64,000 bases of DNA from an uncultured Rhizobiaceae bacterium. Its GTDB lineage: Bacteria > Pseudomonadota > Alphaproteobacteria > Rhizobiales > Rhizobiaceae. The position numbers were made by a program, and so were the translations under genes. Of this stretch, positions 9,073 through 19,116 are shown piece by piece (position 1 is the first letter of the stretch; each line of letters starts with the position of its first letter). Location of the stretch: the NCBI GenBank assembly GCA_951813045.1, contig CATOTF010000002.1, forward strand, positions 620,001 through 684,000, given 5' to 3'. Under the pieces are notes generated by a model that saw nothing but the letters and a program-made list of their open reading frames with translations, did no database searches and had not been told where the DNA came from.

Positions 9073-10415
9073 TCTGCTGCCTCTGCGTGGCCTTCCATTG
9101 TGGAGGTCATGAACCTGGACCAGGCATCAAACTGATTACGCATCTGCCTTTCGGTGGTGCCGTTTTCGACCGCCTCACTGCTGAAATCTTCATTGCCTTC
9201 GAAGAGCCGTTGGAGATTAACCCATTCCAGCCCGTTGCTCATCAAACCTTCCTGCGCCCGCTCATACATTTCCAAATCATCATGCCCAACAATAGAAGTC
9301 GGAGCATTGATCATGCGATTGTACATGGCGGTGCGCGACAACAATTCATCCGGTGCGCCAACCAAACGATAGATGTAACTCTCCACCAGTGTCTTGTTGG
9401 GCCCCAGTGGAATGAAATTGCGTAATTGCTGGATTGGGCCTTTCACCATAATGCTTGGGAAGTAGATCGTGTTATGGCGATTTTCGTCCAGAATTTCTTT
9501 GGCGCGATCCTCGCCATAGGCTTGGGTCATAGCTTCGAAATAACCGGGAATTGCTGAATAATCAGAGTGGATGGACATGTTCACCCCGGTGTGGCCATGG
9601 CCGTTGGGCCAGGTACGAATGCCCATATCTTCAAAGAACTCATAAGGAGACATAAAAGGCGCGATAATCTGCATTGCCGGTGGGCGTGGTTCCGGGTTGC
9701 CTAACTCGTCCCAGATTTTTACGGCGGTACCCGCTGAACTTTCGTGAGCCACCATTGGATGGCATGTGTCGGTCTGGTTTTCGACAAGCATTTTCCAATT
9801 GCATTTGTGCATATAGCGTAGCGGTGGTCCTGCAACTTCCAACCGGCCCTCGGGAGAACGGTCGACCATATTATCAATCGAGGAAAGACTGTCACCGAAG
9901 AATTCTTCAAAGCCGATACCTTCTTCGGCAAGGCGTGCGAAGATGAAGCCTCGATGATTGTAAACGGCACCAACGGGCTTAATGCCCTTCACGTTTTCGG
10001 TCTGATGCAACCCTGTGTCTTCATAACCCTTTTTCAAAGGGATCGCTAAAAGGCAGCCGTCTGTTTTGAATGACCATGCGTGGTAAGGGCAGCGGAAAAA
10101 CTTGCCTGTATTGCCTTCTCTGTCGATTGCGATTTTGGTGCCCTTGTGCGGGCAGCGGTTGTTCAGAACCTTCACTTCACCATCGGAATGCCGGACTTGA
10201 ATGACCGGCTGATCGCCTATTTGCGTGGTATAGTAGTCGCCCTTTTTCGGGGTTTGGCTTTCATGGCCAACAAACACCCAGGTGTTGGTAAAGAGGTTGC
10301 GCATTTCGAGGCGGTAGACTTTCTCGCTGGTATAAACATCCCGGTGAACCTGATGGCCCTGTACCATGCCTGCAATATCTTGAACGGTAAGTTTAGGTGA
10401 CTGATATGGTGCCAT
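9069..10415 (-). CDS. Aromatic-ring-hydroxylating dioxygenase alpha subunit (Rieske)
   Basis: The catalytic large subunit. The Rieske [2Fe-2S] ligands appear as CPH and CPYH about 20 residues apart (NRCPHKGTK and FRCPYHAWSF, near residues 90-115). The mononuclear iron site is marked by VENQTDTCHPMVAH near residue 215, with Asp bridging the two centres and His ligands. I start at an ATG with AAAGGAGA six bases upstream; the open frame extends 19 codons further but that part overlaps the reductase end. It forms a three-component oxygenase with the beta subunit and the upstream reductase, hydroxylating an aromatic acid or ring. The substrate is unknown; no ring-cleavage dioxygenase gene is in the operon. 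Confidence 0.92.
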   Translation of the reverse strand: MAPYQSPKLTVQDIAGMVQGHQVHRDVYTSEKVYRLEMRNLFTNTWVFVGHESQTPKKGDYYTTQIGDQPVIQVRHSDGEVKVLNNRCPHKGTKIAIDREGNTGKFFRCPYHAWSFKTDGCLLAIPLKKGYEDTGLHQTENVKGIKPVGAVYNHRGFIFARLAEEGIGFEEFFGDSLSSIDNMVDRSPEGRLEVAGPPLRYMHKCNWKMLVENQTDTCHPMVAHESSAGTAVKIWDELGNPEPRPPAMQIIAPFMSPYEFFEDMGIRTWPNGHGHTGVNMSIHSDYSAIPGYFEAMTQAYGEDRAKEILDENRHNTIYFPSIMVKGPIQQLRNFIPLGPNKTLVESYIYRLVGAPDELLSRTAMYNRMINAPTSIVGHDDLEMYERAQEGLMSNGLEWVNLQRLFEGNEDFSSEAVENGTTERQMRNQFDAWSRFMTSTMEGHAEAAE

Positions 10416-10426
10416 TTCTATCTCCT

Positions 10427-11374
10427 TTAGATATCCAGAACGAGACGCGCAGACCTGGCGCGGCTGACACAAATTTGCATGACTTTGCCAGCCTCGCGGT
10501 CGGCATTTGATAATACAACATCGCGATGGTCAGGGGTGCCGTTGATGATGTCGGTTTGACAGATACCACAATCCCCGCGCTGGCAATCGTACATCACATC
10601 TACACCGGCTTCTTCCAAAACCTCGATGATCGTTTTACCAACGGGAATCGCATAAACGTCGCCGGTATCGTGGATCTCCACCTCAAACGGCGTATCTCCC
10701 GATTGGGTGTCAGGAGACGTAAACAGTTCAATATGGACGTTTTCATCGGGTAGACCAACGACAGAAGCAGCCGTTTTCGCTGCTTCAATCATTCCCTTGG
10801 GGCCACAAATATACACATGTGTCTCAGCGCTTTGGGCGGACATGAGGGCGTCTAAATCGATAGGGTTTTCATCATCGCAATATAGGCTCAGTTGCTCTGG
10901 GAATGCGGCTTTCAGGCGGTCGGTAAAGCCCATCGCAGACATGCTGCGACCTGTGTAGTGGAAGGAGAACTGAGCGTTGCGGGAAACCAGTTCCGTCGCC
11001 ATTGAAATGATTGGCGTGATGCCAATGCCGCCTGCCAAGAGCAAAACAGGGTTTTGTGATGCGAAGAGCTCAAAATCGTTTTTGACACCCAAGGCGCTTA
11101 CCACTCGTCCTTCGACAAGAGCATGCATGGCCTTTGAACCGCCTGCACCGTCTTCTTCGCGCTGCACCGCGATTGTATATTCTTTGGGGCTGTTTTTTGA
11201 TCCGCCCCAGTCGATCAATGAATAAGCGCGGTTACCCGCTTCCTGGAGATCAAACTCAATATGTGCACCTGCCGTAAAACTTGGCAGAGCGGCCTCGTCA
11301 TGGGCTTTCAGAACGATAGAACGAATTCTTTCCGTTTCGTCGTGAATGCGATCGACAACAAGGTTTTGCACCAT
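10427..11374 (-). CDS. PDR/VanB-type oxygenase reductase (flavin, NAD, plant-type [2Fe-2S])
   Basis: A 315-residue phthalate-dioxygenase-reductase-like protein: flavin-binding beta-barrel (RAYSLIDWGG near residue 52), NAD-binding domain (LLLAGGIGITPI near residue 110), and a C-terminal ferredoxin domain with CQRGDCGIC and a distal Cys in QICVSRA. It passes electrons from NAD(P)H to the Rieske oxygenase encoded next. It is the first gene of the operon, with GGAGGA nine bases before its ATG and a strong promoter upstream. Its stop codon lies within the ribosome-binding region of the alpha-subunit gene. Confidence 0.9.
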   Translation of the reverse strand: MVQNLVVDRIHDETERIRSIVLKAHDEAALPSFTAGAHIEFDLQEAGNRAYSLIDWGGSKNSPKEYTIAVQREEDGAGGSKAMHALVEGRVVSALGVKNDFELFASQNPVLLLAGGIGITPIISMATELVSRNAQFSFHYTGRSMSAMGFTDRLKAAFPEQLSLYCDDENPIDLDALMSAQSAETHVYICGPKGMIEAAKTAASVVGLPDENVHIELFTSPDTQSGDTPFEVEIHDTGDVYAIPVGKTIIEVLEEAGVDVMYDCQRGDCGICQTDIINGTPDHRDVVLSNADREAGKVMQICVSRARSARLVLDI

Positions 11375-11395
11375 TTATCATTCCTCCAAGTTCAC

Positions 11396-11426
11396 ATTGT
11401 ATGAAATTTCATATAATAATTGTCAA
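11396..11426 (-). promoter_or_regulatory. Promoter of the dioxygenase operon with a palindromic operator
   Basis: On the minus strand TTGACA (11421-11426) and TACAAT (11396-11401) are separated by 19 bases. A perfect 14-bp palindrome, TATGAAATTTCATA (11400-11413), overlaps the -10 end of this spacer. The site sits between the operon and the divergent marR gene, so the natural reading is a MarR-family operator that blocks RNA polymerase until a pathway acid or CoA ester binds. The spacer is longer than the ideal 17, which would suit a regulated promoter. Assignment is inference from position and symmetry. Confidence 0.6.
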
Positions 11427-11490
11427 CCCTTCTCCCGCTGTGTTATCCATCAGATTATGAAGAGAGAAATCTCAAACAGAGCCAACCAAC

Positions 11491-11955
11491 GTGAACAAGC
11501 TAGATTCGACATCAATGGAGGGAGAGCGGGAGACATTTGTGTCTTCCTACCTTTTGTATCTGCTCGCAGCATCAAGTGATGCCGCCAGCACTCAGTTTCA
11601 CCAACGCGTCCGTTCATTGGGTTTGCGCGTCCCGGAATGGCGTGTTTTGGCCTGCCTGACGGATCAAGACGGTATGATGATCACACGATTGGCTGACCTC
11701 GCGTTGGTTGAACAGTCTCGATTGACCCGTATTATTGATCAGATGGAAAAACGGGGATTGGTTGAACGAAAGACCGATGTGCAAGATGGTCGACGGCTCC
11801 TCATCTATCTGACGGCAGAAGGCCGCAAAGTCAGTGCAAAATTGGTTGACGAGGCCAAAGTTCATGAAGCGAAACTGTTGAGCATTTTGGAAGACACGGA
11901 TGCAGCCCGTATCAAGCCGGCTCTTAAGGCGTTGTTGCGCAGTCTTGAAGGCTAA
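11491..11955 (+). CDS. MarR-family transcriptional regulator
   Basis: A 154-residue winged-helix regulator: the recognition region MITRLADLALVEQSRLTRII is near residue 62 and the wing KTDVQDGRRLLIYLT near residue 97, with the DxRR pattern typical of the family. It is divergent from the dioxygenase operon and probably represses it, as MarR proteins of aromatic-acid pathways (HpaR, BadR, CouR types) do. The start may be GTG as given or an ATG eight codons in; neither has a clear ribosome-binding site. Its stop codon abuts an IS3 remnant, so the last residues may have been altered by insertion, though the length is normal. Confidence 0.85.
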   Translation: MNKLDSTSMEGERETFVSSYLLYLLAASSDAASTQFHQRVRSLGLRVPEWRVLACLTDQDGMMITRLADLALVEQSRLTRIIDQMEKRGLVERKTDVQDGRRLLIYLTAEGRKVSAKLVDEAKVHEAKLLSILEDTDAARIKPALKALLRSLEG

Positions 11956-12157
11956 GTTTCGAGAAAACGGGATTAAGGCCTTGCAGAAACGCCGATACAA
12001 GAAAACAACGGACAGCGACCACGCAGGGCTTATTGCGCCCGACATTCTAGAACAGGACTTCGCACGCTATGGCCCGGATCAGAAGTGGGGCGTTGATATA
12101 GGCTATGTATGGACTCGCGAGAGGTGGTCATATCGCGCTATCGTTCTGGGTCTCTAA
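11956..12157 (+). pseudogene. IS3-family OrfB remnant
   Basis: Translation gives KFRENGIKALQKRRYKKTTD, then DSDH, APDILEQDF, DQKWGVDIGYVWTRE and a stop after VLGL. This matches the middle of the intact IS3 OrfB near 48.5 kb ([34 protein letters not shown]), including the first catalytic Asp region, but is diverged and lacks both ends. It begins exactly where marR ends. Together with the IS remnants at 2.2-2.9 kb it brackets the catabolic operon. Confidence 0.75.
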
Positions 12158-12328
12158 ACACCACCAGAGCAAACTCGTATCCCCGAAATGCCGATTGCAG
12201 ACTTTTGGCCAGTCCAGTGCCAATTAACCTGACATACCAGTCTGCATTTACGCCACGTGTCCACATGGCATTGAAATAACGCAACAATAGTTGGTGAATG
12301 TCGAAGCGTCTGCACGGGTTAGTGTGTT

Positions 12329-12402
12329 TGGCTGGGGAACCTGGATTCGAACCAGGACTAACGGAGTCAGAGTCCGTGGGTCTACCGTTAACCTATTCCC
12401 CA
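12329..12402 (-). tRNA. tRNA-Gln (anticodon CTG)
   Basis: A 74-nt cloverleaf including an encoded CCA end. The acceptor stem TGGGGAA pairs with TTCCCCA, the anticodon arm is ACGGA-CTCTGAC-TCCGT giving anticodon CTG (codon CAG), and the T arm is CCTGG-TTCGAAT-CCAGG. It lies 170 bases beyond the IS3 remnant that ends the catabolic region; tRNA genes are common integration sites, but I found no second copy of its 3' end nearby. Confidence 0.95.
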
Positions 12403-12687
12403 GAACTTGAAGTTGAGGCACCATACTGGTCTTCGCATTTCAGCCATGGCGCGGATGGTTGGTAGACAGATCGAGTTGAAGCGTCAAGGCGTGTGACATT
12501 TGTCGACACCAACACAATCGAAATTCACTTCCCTTGCTGGAGGGATTTGCATCCACAAATGTCAAATGAACAACAATTAGGCTTGTCGTTGGCGGGCTTG
12601 TTGATAAAGTGATACCAACTTAAAATATTTAGCTGGCCCTGAAACGTGCACCTGCGCGGTTATGGCAGGCCGGTGAAGGAAAATCCG

Positions 12688-14385
12688 GTGTCCGATGTAA
12701 AGTCGGGGGGAGACTCCCCAACGCGGCCGGGGACGAATGTTGCGGAGATTGGTGTTTCCCAAGCGGGCAAGTTCGCTTCAAAACACCAAGACCGACCTGT
12801 AAGACGCCGAACTAAGCGTCCAAAAGGTAAAAACAGCGCCATTCGGGCCGATAATTTACAAATTGATCCGCCAAACGGCGACGCTCATACACCCGCGCCC
12901 TGTCAGTCAGTGTCTGTGCATTCTAAATCCGAGGGCGTGCTGGGAGAAGCCAAATCTAGCAAACGTCGGCGTCGCCGCCGCAGAAACCGGAAATCAAAGG
13001 ATGGTAGCACTGACATCACGCTTTCTGAGACAACTACTCTCGCCGAATCCGGGGGCACCAAGAACTATCCGCAACAGAATCCAAACATATCGGGAATTGG
13101 TCAGGCCGAAGATAAGAAGGGTAGTGATCAACGGAACGCGGATGCATCTTCGCATAAGCGCAACCGGAGAAACAAAAGGCGGCGCAATTCGCCGCATTCA
13201 AATCAGCGCGAAAACCACAATCCGCCAAATTCCCGCCCCGGACAAGAACATTCTAGACAAGAACAGAGCGTAGCGGGGCTTAGGTCCACGAGCGAGCAGA
13301 GGAATGCGCCTCGCCCTTCCAGAAATAAGCCTCGAAACCAGGTTCCAAAGGCAGGGAAGGCCCGTCGAAACGGCGAACTATACGCGGCACTGGATTTGGG
13401 AACCAATAATTGCCGACTTCTGGTGGCATTGCCGCAACAACCGGGCCGTTTTCGCGTCGTTGACGCGTTTTCTAAAATTGTTCGCCTTGGTGAAGGTTTG
13501 GCAGCAACCGGTGCGTTGAGTGACGATGCGATGGACCGGGCGGTTGGGGCCCTCAAATCCTGCGCGGACAAGCTCACCAATAAAAACATCAAGGGCGTGC
13601 GGCTGATTGCCACCGAAGCCTGTCGCCGTGCGACGAATGGCGAGGATTTCTTAATGCGGGTTGAGCGCGAAGCCGGTCTTAAACTGGAGATCGTAGATCG
13701 TGAAACCGAAGCGCGCCTTGCCGTTGCCGGTTGCGCTTCGTTGGTAGATCGTCAGGCCAAAGGGGTCGTGCTGTTCGATATTGGTGGCGGATCATCGGAG
13801 CTGGCATTGCTCGACCTTCGCCGCCGTAAGAAATATGACCTGTCCCGCGCCATGGTGTCGTGGACTTCGCTTCCCATGGGCGTCGTCACCCTTTCGGAAA
13901 ATCACGGGGGCGGTAAACACGTCACCCGACAGATATTCGATGGAATGGTGGCAGATGTTGCCGACCACTTAAGCCGTTATGAGGGCCGTGATGCTTTGAG
14001 TGAGGCTGCGGAACAGGGTGAAATTCACCTGTTGGGTACGTCGGGAACCGTGACAACGCTTGCCGGTATTCACCTGAAATTACCCCGTTATGATCGCCGT
14101 CAGGTTGATGGCACGTGGATGGCGTCAAAAGATGTTGATGCGATGATTGAGGCGCTCGTTGAGATGGATTTTGAACAACGGGTTGCAAATCCGTGTATAG
14201 GGCGTGACAGAGCTGATCTGGTATTGGCCGGATGCGCAATACTGGTCGCCATTCAGCAATTGTGGCCGTGCCCCCGATTGCGGGTTGCAGACCGTGGATT
14301 GAGAGAAGGCCTGTTGACGGAGATGATGAATGCGGACAATGCATGGGTCAGAAGACCCAAATATTTCCGGCACAAAAGAAACTAG
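12688..14385 (+). CDS. Ppx/GppA-family phosphatase with long basic N-terminal extension
   Basis: The C-terminal ~330 residues are an exopolyphosphatase/guanosine-pentaphosphatase domain of the ASKHA fold: YAALDLGTNNCRLLVA, the catalytic-region TEACRRATNG, and the second phosphate loop VVLFDIGGGSSELAL. It would hydrolyse polyphosphate or pppGpp. The first ~230 residues are low-complexity and rich in Lys, Arg, Asn and Ser, with a run of seven arginines (SKRRRRRRRNRKS), so probably disordered and nucleic-acid binding. I chose a GTG with GAAGGA seven bases upstream; the frame is open 14 codons further to another GTG. rlmE follows by 15 bases, a pairing usual in Hyphomicrobiales. Confidence 0.85.
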   Translation: MSDVKSGGDSPTRPGTNVAEIGVSQAGKFASKHQDRPVRRRTKRPKGKNSAIRADNLQIDPPNGDAHTPAPCQSVSVHSKSEGVLGEAKSSKRRRRRRRNRKSKDGSTDITLSETTTLAESGGTKNYPQQNPNISGIGQAEDKKGSDQRNADASSHKRNRRNKRRRNSPHSNQRENHNPPNSRPGQEHSRQEQSVAGLRSTSEQRNAPRPSRNKPRNQVPKAGKARRNGELYAALDLGTNNCRLLVALPQQPGRFRVVDAFSKIVRLGEGLAATGALSDDAMDRAVGALKSCADKLTNKNIKGVRLIATEACRRATNGEDFLMRVEREAGLKLEIVDRETEARLAVAGCASLVDRQAKGVVLFDIGGGSSELALLDLRRRKKYDLSRAMVSWTSLPMGVVTLSENHGGGKHVTRQIFDGMVADVADHLSRYEGRDALSEAAEQGEIHLLGTSGTVTTLAGIHLKLPRYDRRQVDGTWMASKDVDAMIEALVEMDFEQRVANPCIGRDRADLVLAGCAILVAIQQLWPCPRLRVADRGLREGLLTEMMNADNAWVRRPKYFRHKRN

Positions 14386-14400
14386 ACAAATCCAGGATCG

Positions 14401-15129
14401 ATGGCGAAATCAGGTAAACATGGTGGTGATGGAGGACGCGGCGGGCCCGGCGGCGGGCGCGGTGTTAACTTGCGTAATATGCACACCAAAGTAAAGACGG
14501 CCCGTGGTCGTAAGCTTTCGTCGACGTTGTGGCTCCAACGGCAATTGAATGACCCTTATGTCCAAAAGGCAAAGGCCGAGGGCTTTGCGTCTCGCGCCGC
14601 CTATAAGCTTCTTGAAATTGATGAGCGTTACAACCTGCTTAAACCCGGCCAACGGGTTGTTGATCTTGGCGCAGCCCCCGGCGGCTGGTGTCAGGTCGCC
14701 GTCCAAAAGGTCGGATCAAGCGTCGATGACATTCGAGTAGTGGGTATCGATTATCTCGATATGGACCCCGTGCCCGGTGCGACAATCCTGAAAAAGGATT
14801 TTCTCGATGATGACGCACCTGAGATGCTGATGGATGCGCTTGGGAATGCCAGCCCCGATCTGGTTATCTCTGATATGGCAGCGCCGACAATTGGCCACCG
14901 CCGCACCGACCACATGCGCACCATGGCACTGGTGGAAGTCGCACTTGATTTTGCGTTACAGGTTTTGAAACCGGGTGGGCACTTTTTGTCGAAAACATTT
15001 CAGGGCGGAACTGAACAATCTTTGCTGACATTGATGAAACAGAATTTCACAGCGGTGCATCATGTAAAACCACCCGCGAGCAGGGACGGTTCAGTAGAGC
15101 TTTATCTTTTGGCGACGGGTCGAAAATAG
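14401..15129 (+). CDS. rlmE: 23S rRNA (uridine-2552-2'-O)-methyltransferase
   Basis: A 242-residue RrmJ/FtsJ-type methyltransferase. The SAM-binding motif is [15 protein letters not shown] near residue 85, a catalytic Asp lies in [17 protein letters not shown] near residue 160, and the catalytic Lys in [12 protein letters not shown] near residue 198. Methylation of the A-loop uridine stabilises the large ribosomal subunit. A Gly-rich tail of about 20 residues precedes the domain, as in other alphaproteobacterial homologues. It follows ppx/gppA closely and is probably co-transcribed with it. Confidence 0.95.
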   Translation: MAKSGKHGGDGGRGGPGGGRGVNLRNMHTKVKTARGRKLSSTLWLQRQLNDPYVQKAKAEGFASRAAYKLLEIDERYNLLKPGQRVVDLGAAPGGWCQVAVQKVGSSVDDIRVVGIDYLDMDPVPGATILKKDFLDDDAPEMLMDALGNASPDLVISDMAAPTIGHRRTDHMRTMALVEVALDFALQVLKPGGHFLSKTFQGGTEQSLLTLMKQNFTAVHHVKPPASRDGSVELYLLATGRK

Positions 15130-15255
15130 TACGCTGATTCGCTGTTCGTGTTTTCCGGAGGATGAGTTTAATTCATGCGTAGCGGCCATTGAAAAAATAC
15201 GAATACCGTCATCTGAGTTAAAAATTGAAATTCATTCGTCCGTAACTGTGTGTGA

Positions 15256-16854
<1,599 letters not shown>

Positions 16855-16862
16855 GATCGATT

Positions 16863-17327
16863 ATGGAAACCTTATCGTTGCTTTGGAGTTTTGCTCCGGA
16901 TATTAAGATAAAACTGCTCTATCTGGCTCTTATTGGGCAAATGATCATCACAATTCTCGCTTATTCACGGATGGCGAAAGCCAGAATTGCGGCTGTGAAG
17001 GCAGAGCGTGTTGATCGTGACATGTATAAGGCAACAACAGATGAGCCAGAGGATGTGCGTGTATTTACCCGCGCGGTGGCCAACCAGTTTGAACTGCCGG
17101 TGCTATTTTACGTAATCGTTCTTGCTATGCTGGTAAGTTCCGTGACGAGTTGGATAACAGTCATTCTTGCTTGGGCATTCATAGTGTTGCGATATGTCCA
17201 TTTTCAGGAGATGACGACTACAAATACTGTTTTAAAACGTCGGAAAACCTTCATCCGTGGCACACAGACGATCATGTTGATGATGGCTGAGCTTGTAGTC
17301 GCAACTCTTATCTTTGTGCAGGCCTGA
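16863..17327 (+). CDS. MAPEG-family membrane protein
   Basis: A 154-residue integral membrane protein with about four hydrophobic helices (near residues 20-38, 78-98, 100-112, 133-153), matching the MAPEG superfamily (membrane-associated eicosanoid and glutathione metabolism). Short conserved segments include NQFELPVLFYV near residue 75 and LRYVHFQ near residue 116. The function of bacterial members is mostly unknown. It lies between guaB and the rRNA methyltransferase gene, only two bases before the latter's start, suggesting one transcript. Confidence 0.85.
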   Translation: METLSLLWSFAPDIKIKLLYLALIGQMIITILAYSRMAKARIAAVKAERVDRDMYKATTDEPEDVRVFTRAVANQFELPVLFYVIVLAMLVSSVTSWITVILAWAFIVLRYVHFQEMTTTNTVLKRRKTFIRGTQTIMLMMAELVVATLIFVQA

Positions 17328-17329
17328 TC

Positions 17330-17623
17330 ATGCGGTTAGGAGGCAGGGCACAAGCCGCAATTGAAGTGCTTTCCGATATGGAAAAGCGTAAAAGACCAGC
17401 GTCCGAGGCGCTAAAAGCCTGGGGTGTGGACCATCGTTTTGCAGGGTCGGGCGACAGAGCGGCAATCGGCAATATCGTTTATGACACATTGCGCAAAAAA
17501 TCTTCAACTCAATATCTGATGGATTCTGACAGCACGCGTAAACTGGTGCTTGGCACTCTGTTGCGCGATTGGGGTTTTGACCCCAAAGGGCTGATTTTGA
17601 TGAAAAAGTCGGCCTTAAAGTAA
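17330..17623 (+). pseudogene. rsmB: N-terminal fragment of RsmB-type rRNA cytosine methyltransferase, cut by IS1182
   Basis: The first 87 codons (to 17592) encode the NusB-like RNA-binding N-terminus: MRLGGRAQAAIEVLSDMEKR and RAAIGNIVYDTLRKK. The frame then reads ten codons into the IS and stops. If the IS and one copy of the GGCT duplication are removed, codon 88 joins directly and in frame to the segment starting at 19117 (FDPKGL-NEAFEGDKFAPV), restoring a 429-residue gene, the normal RsmB length. The insertion is therefore recent, with no secondary damage visible. Confidence 0.9.
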
Positions 17624-19112
17624 TCACCATTGGCTGATTCAGTTTGCCCATTGATTTGGGAGATTGATGCGATGCTGGGACCACGCCAGGAATTTCAATC
17701 GGCTTTGTTTTACGAGTTCAATCTCGAAGACCACGTGCCTGATGATCATCTATTGCGGTCAATTGACCGGTTTGTTGATCTTGGCGATATGCGGTCGCAC
17801 CTGCGCCCATTTTACAGCGACATTGGCCGCCCTTCGGTTGATCCTGAACTGATGATCCGCATGTTGCTGGTCGGATACATCATGGGCATCCGATCTGAGC
17901 GACGGTTGTGCGATGAGGTCCATGTGAATCTTGCCTACAGATGGTTCTGCCGTCTTGATCTAGGCGACCCCGTGCCTGATCAATCGACCTTTTCCAAGAA
18001 CCGCCATGGCCGGTTTCGAGAGAGCGATCTGTTCCGGCAATTGTTTGAGAGCGTTGTTACTCGTTGCATTGCTGAAGGTTTAGTTGGTGGAGAGGTGTTT
18101 GCGACTGATGCCAGCATTATTCGGGCAGATGCCAACAAGCAGAAATCGACACCAAAGGAGGAATGGGACGCATCATCACTCGATCCAGCAACTGTGCCTC
18201 GGGCTGTGAAGGAATATCTAGAGGTGCTGGATGACGCAGCATTCGGTGCCGCCAGTGAGGTCGAACCTAAGTTCACTTCACGTTCTGACCCTGCTTCCCA
18301 ATGGACCGGTGCGCTCAAGGGCCCAGCTTTCTTCGCTTACTCAGACAATTACCTGATCGACACAGATCACGCGATTATCGTGGATGTGGAAGCCAGCCGT
18401 TCAATTAGACAGGCCGAGGTTGGTTCTACACGCACCATGATCGTACGAACGCGGGAAACGTTTGACCTCTACCCCGAGATACTGGTCGCCGACACAGCTT
18501 ATGGTTCCGCAGAAAACCTCAACTGGTTGGTCAACAAAGAAGGTATCCTGCCGCATATTCCAATCATCGATAAGTCGCGACGCAAGGACGGCACTTTTGA
18601 GAAAAGCGAGTTTGTCTACGACCACGAAAAGGACGCTTATATTTGTCCGATCGGATTACCGCTGCGTCCAACCCAACGGGCTTACCGGAATCGAAAATCT
18701 CCTGTAGCGGCGGACAATACGATCCGTTACCGCGCCAGCAAATATGATTGCCAGGAATGCCTGCTGAAGAAATATTGCTGCCCCAACCAACCCGTCCGCA
18801 ATGTCGGCCGCCACATTTATGAAGGTGCTCGTGATTTGGCCCGCGAGCTCTCGCTGACCGACGCTTATGTCGATTCACAACGACGGCGAAAAAAGGTCGA
18901 AATGCTGTTTGCCCACCTCAAACGCATCATGAAACTCGACCGACTGCGCCTGCGGGGACCAAACGGAGCCAAAGATGAATTCCTTCTCGCAGCAACAGCA
19001 CAAAACCTCAGAAAACTAGCCAAGTTGATCCCGCAACCGGTGTGAAACCGGATCGGGAGACGCTCGATCAAACTCCAAAGCCGACTAAAACAAAGCCTTT
19101 TTCATCAAAATC
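17593..19112 (+). mobile_element. Intact IS1182-family insertion sequence (1520 bp)
   Basis: The ends are inverted repeats: GATTTTGATGAAAAAG at 17593-17608 and its reverse complement ending at 19112 (16 identical bases, then partial matches). They are flanked by the 4-bp direct repeat GGCT at 17589-17592 and 19113-19116, a target-site duplication of the length expected for this family. The element carries one transposase gene on the plus strand and splits the rsmB-like gene. Clean ends and duplication mean it moved here as a unit. Confidence 0.93.
17672..19045 (+). CDS. IS1182-family transposase
   Basis: A 457-residue DDE transposase beginning MLGPRQEFQSALFYEFNLED, preceded by GGGAGA. The N-terminal region has VDPELMIRMLLVGYIMGIRS and VPDQSTFSKNRHGRF; the first catalytic Asp is in VFATDASIIRAD; the second in ILVADTAYGSAENL; a Cys-rich zinc-binding-like patch (CQECLLKKYCC) follows; and the catalytic Glu region is RRRKKVEMLFAHLKRIMKL. 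All family landmarks are present and uninterrupted, so it is probably active. The frame is open 14 codons further upstream. Confidence 0.92.
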   Translation: MLGPRQEFQSALFYEFNLEDHVPDDHLLRSIDRFVDLGDMRSHLRPFYSDIGRPSVDPELMIRMLLVGYIMGIRSERRLCDEVHVNLAYRWFCRLDLGDPVPDQSTFSKNRHGRFRESDLFRQLFESVVTRCIAEGLVGGEVFATDASIIRADANKQKSTPKEEWDASSLDPATVPRAVKEYLEVLDDAAFGAASEVEPKFTSRSDPASQWTGALKGPAFFAYSDNYLIDTDHAIIVDVEASRSIRQAEVGSTRTMIVRTRETFDLYPEILVADTAYGSAENLNWLVNKEGILPHIPIIDKSRRKDGTFEKSEFVYDHEKDAYICPIGLPLRPTQRAYRNRKSPVAADNTIRYRASKYDCQECLLKKYCCPNQPVRNVGRHIYEGARDLARELSLTDAYVDSQRRRKKVEMLFAHLKRIMKLDRLRLRGPNGAKDEFLLAATAQNLRKLAKLIPQPV

Positions 19113-19116
19113 GGCT

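Noticed and set aside
12329-12402. tRNA-Gln as the attachment site of an integrated island
   Set aside because: I found no repeat of the tRNA 3' end at the far side of the catabolic region and no integrase gene, so site-specific integration is unsupported; IS-mediated gain remains possible.
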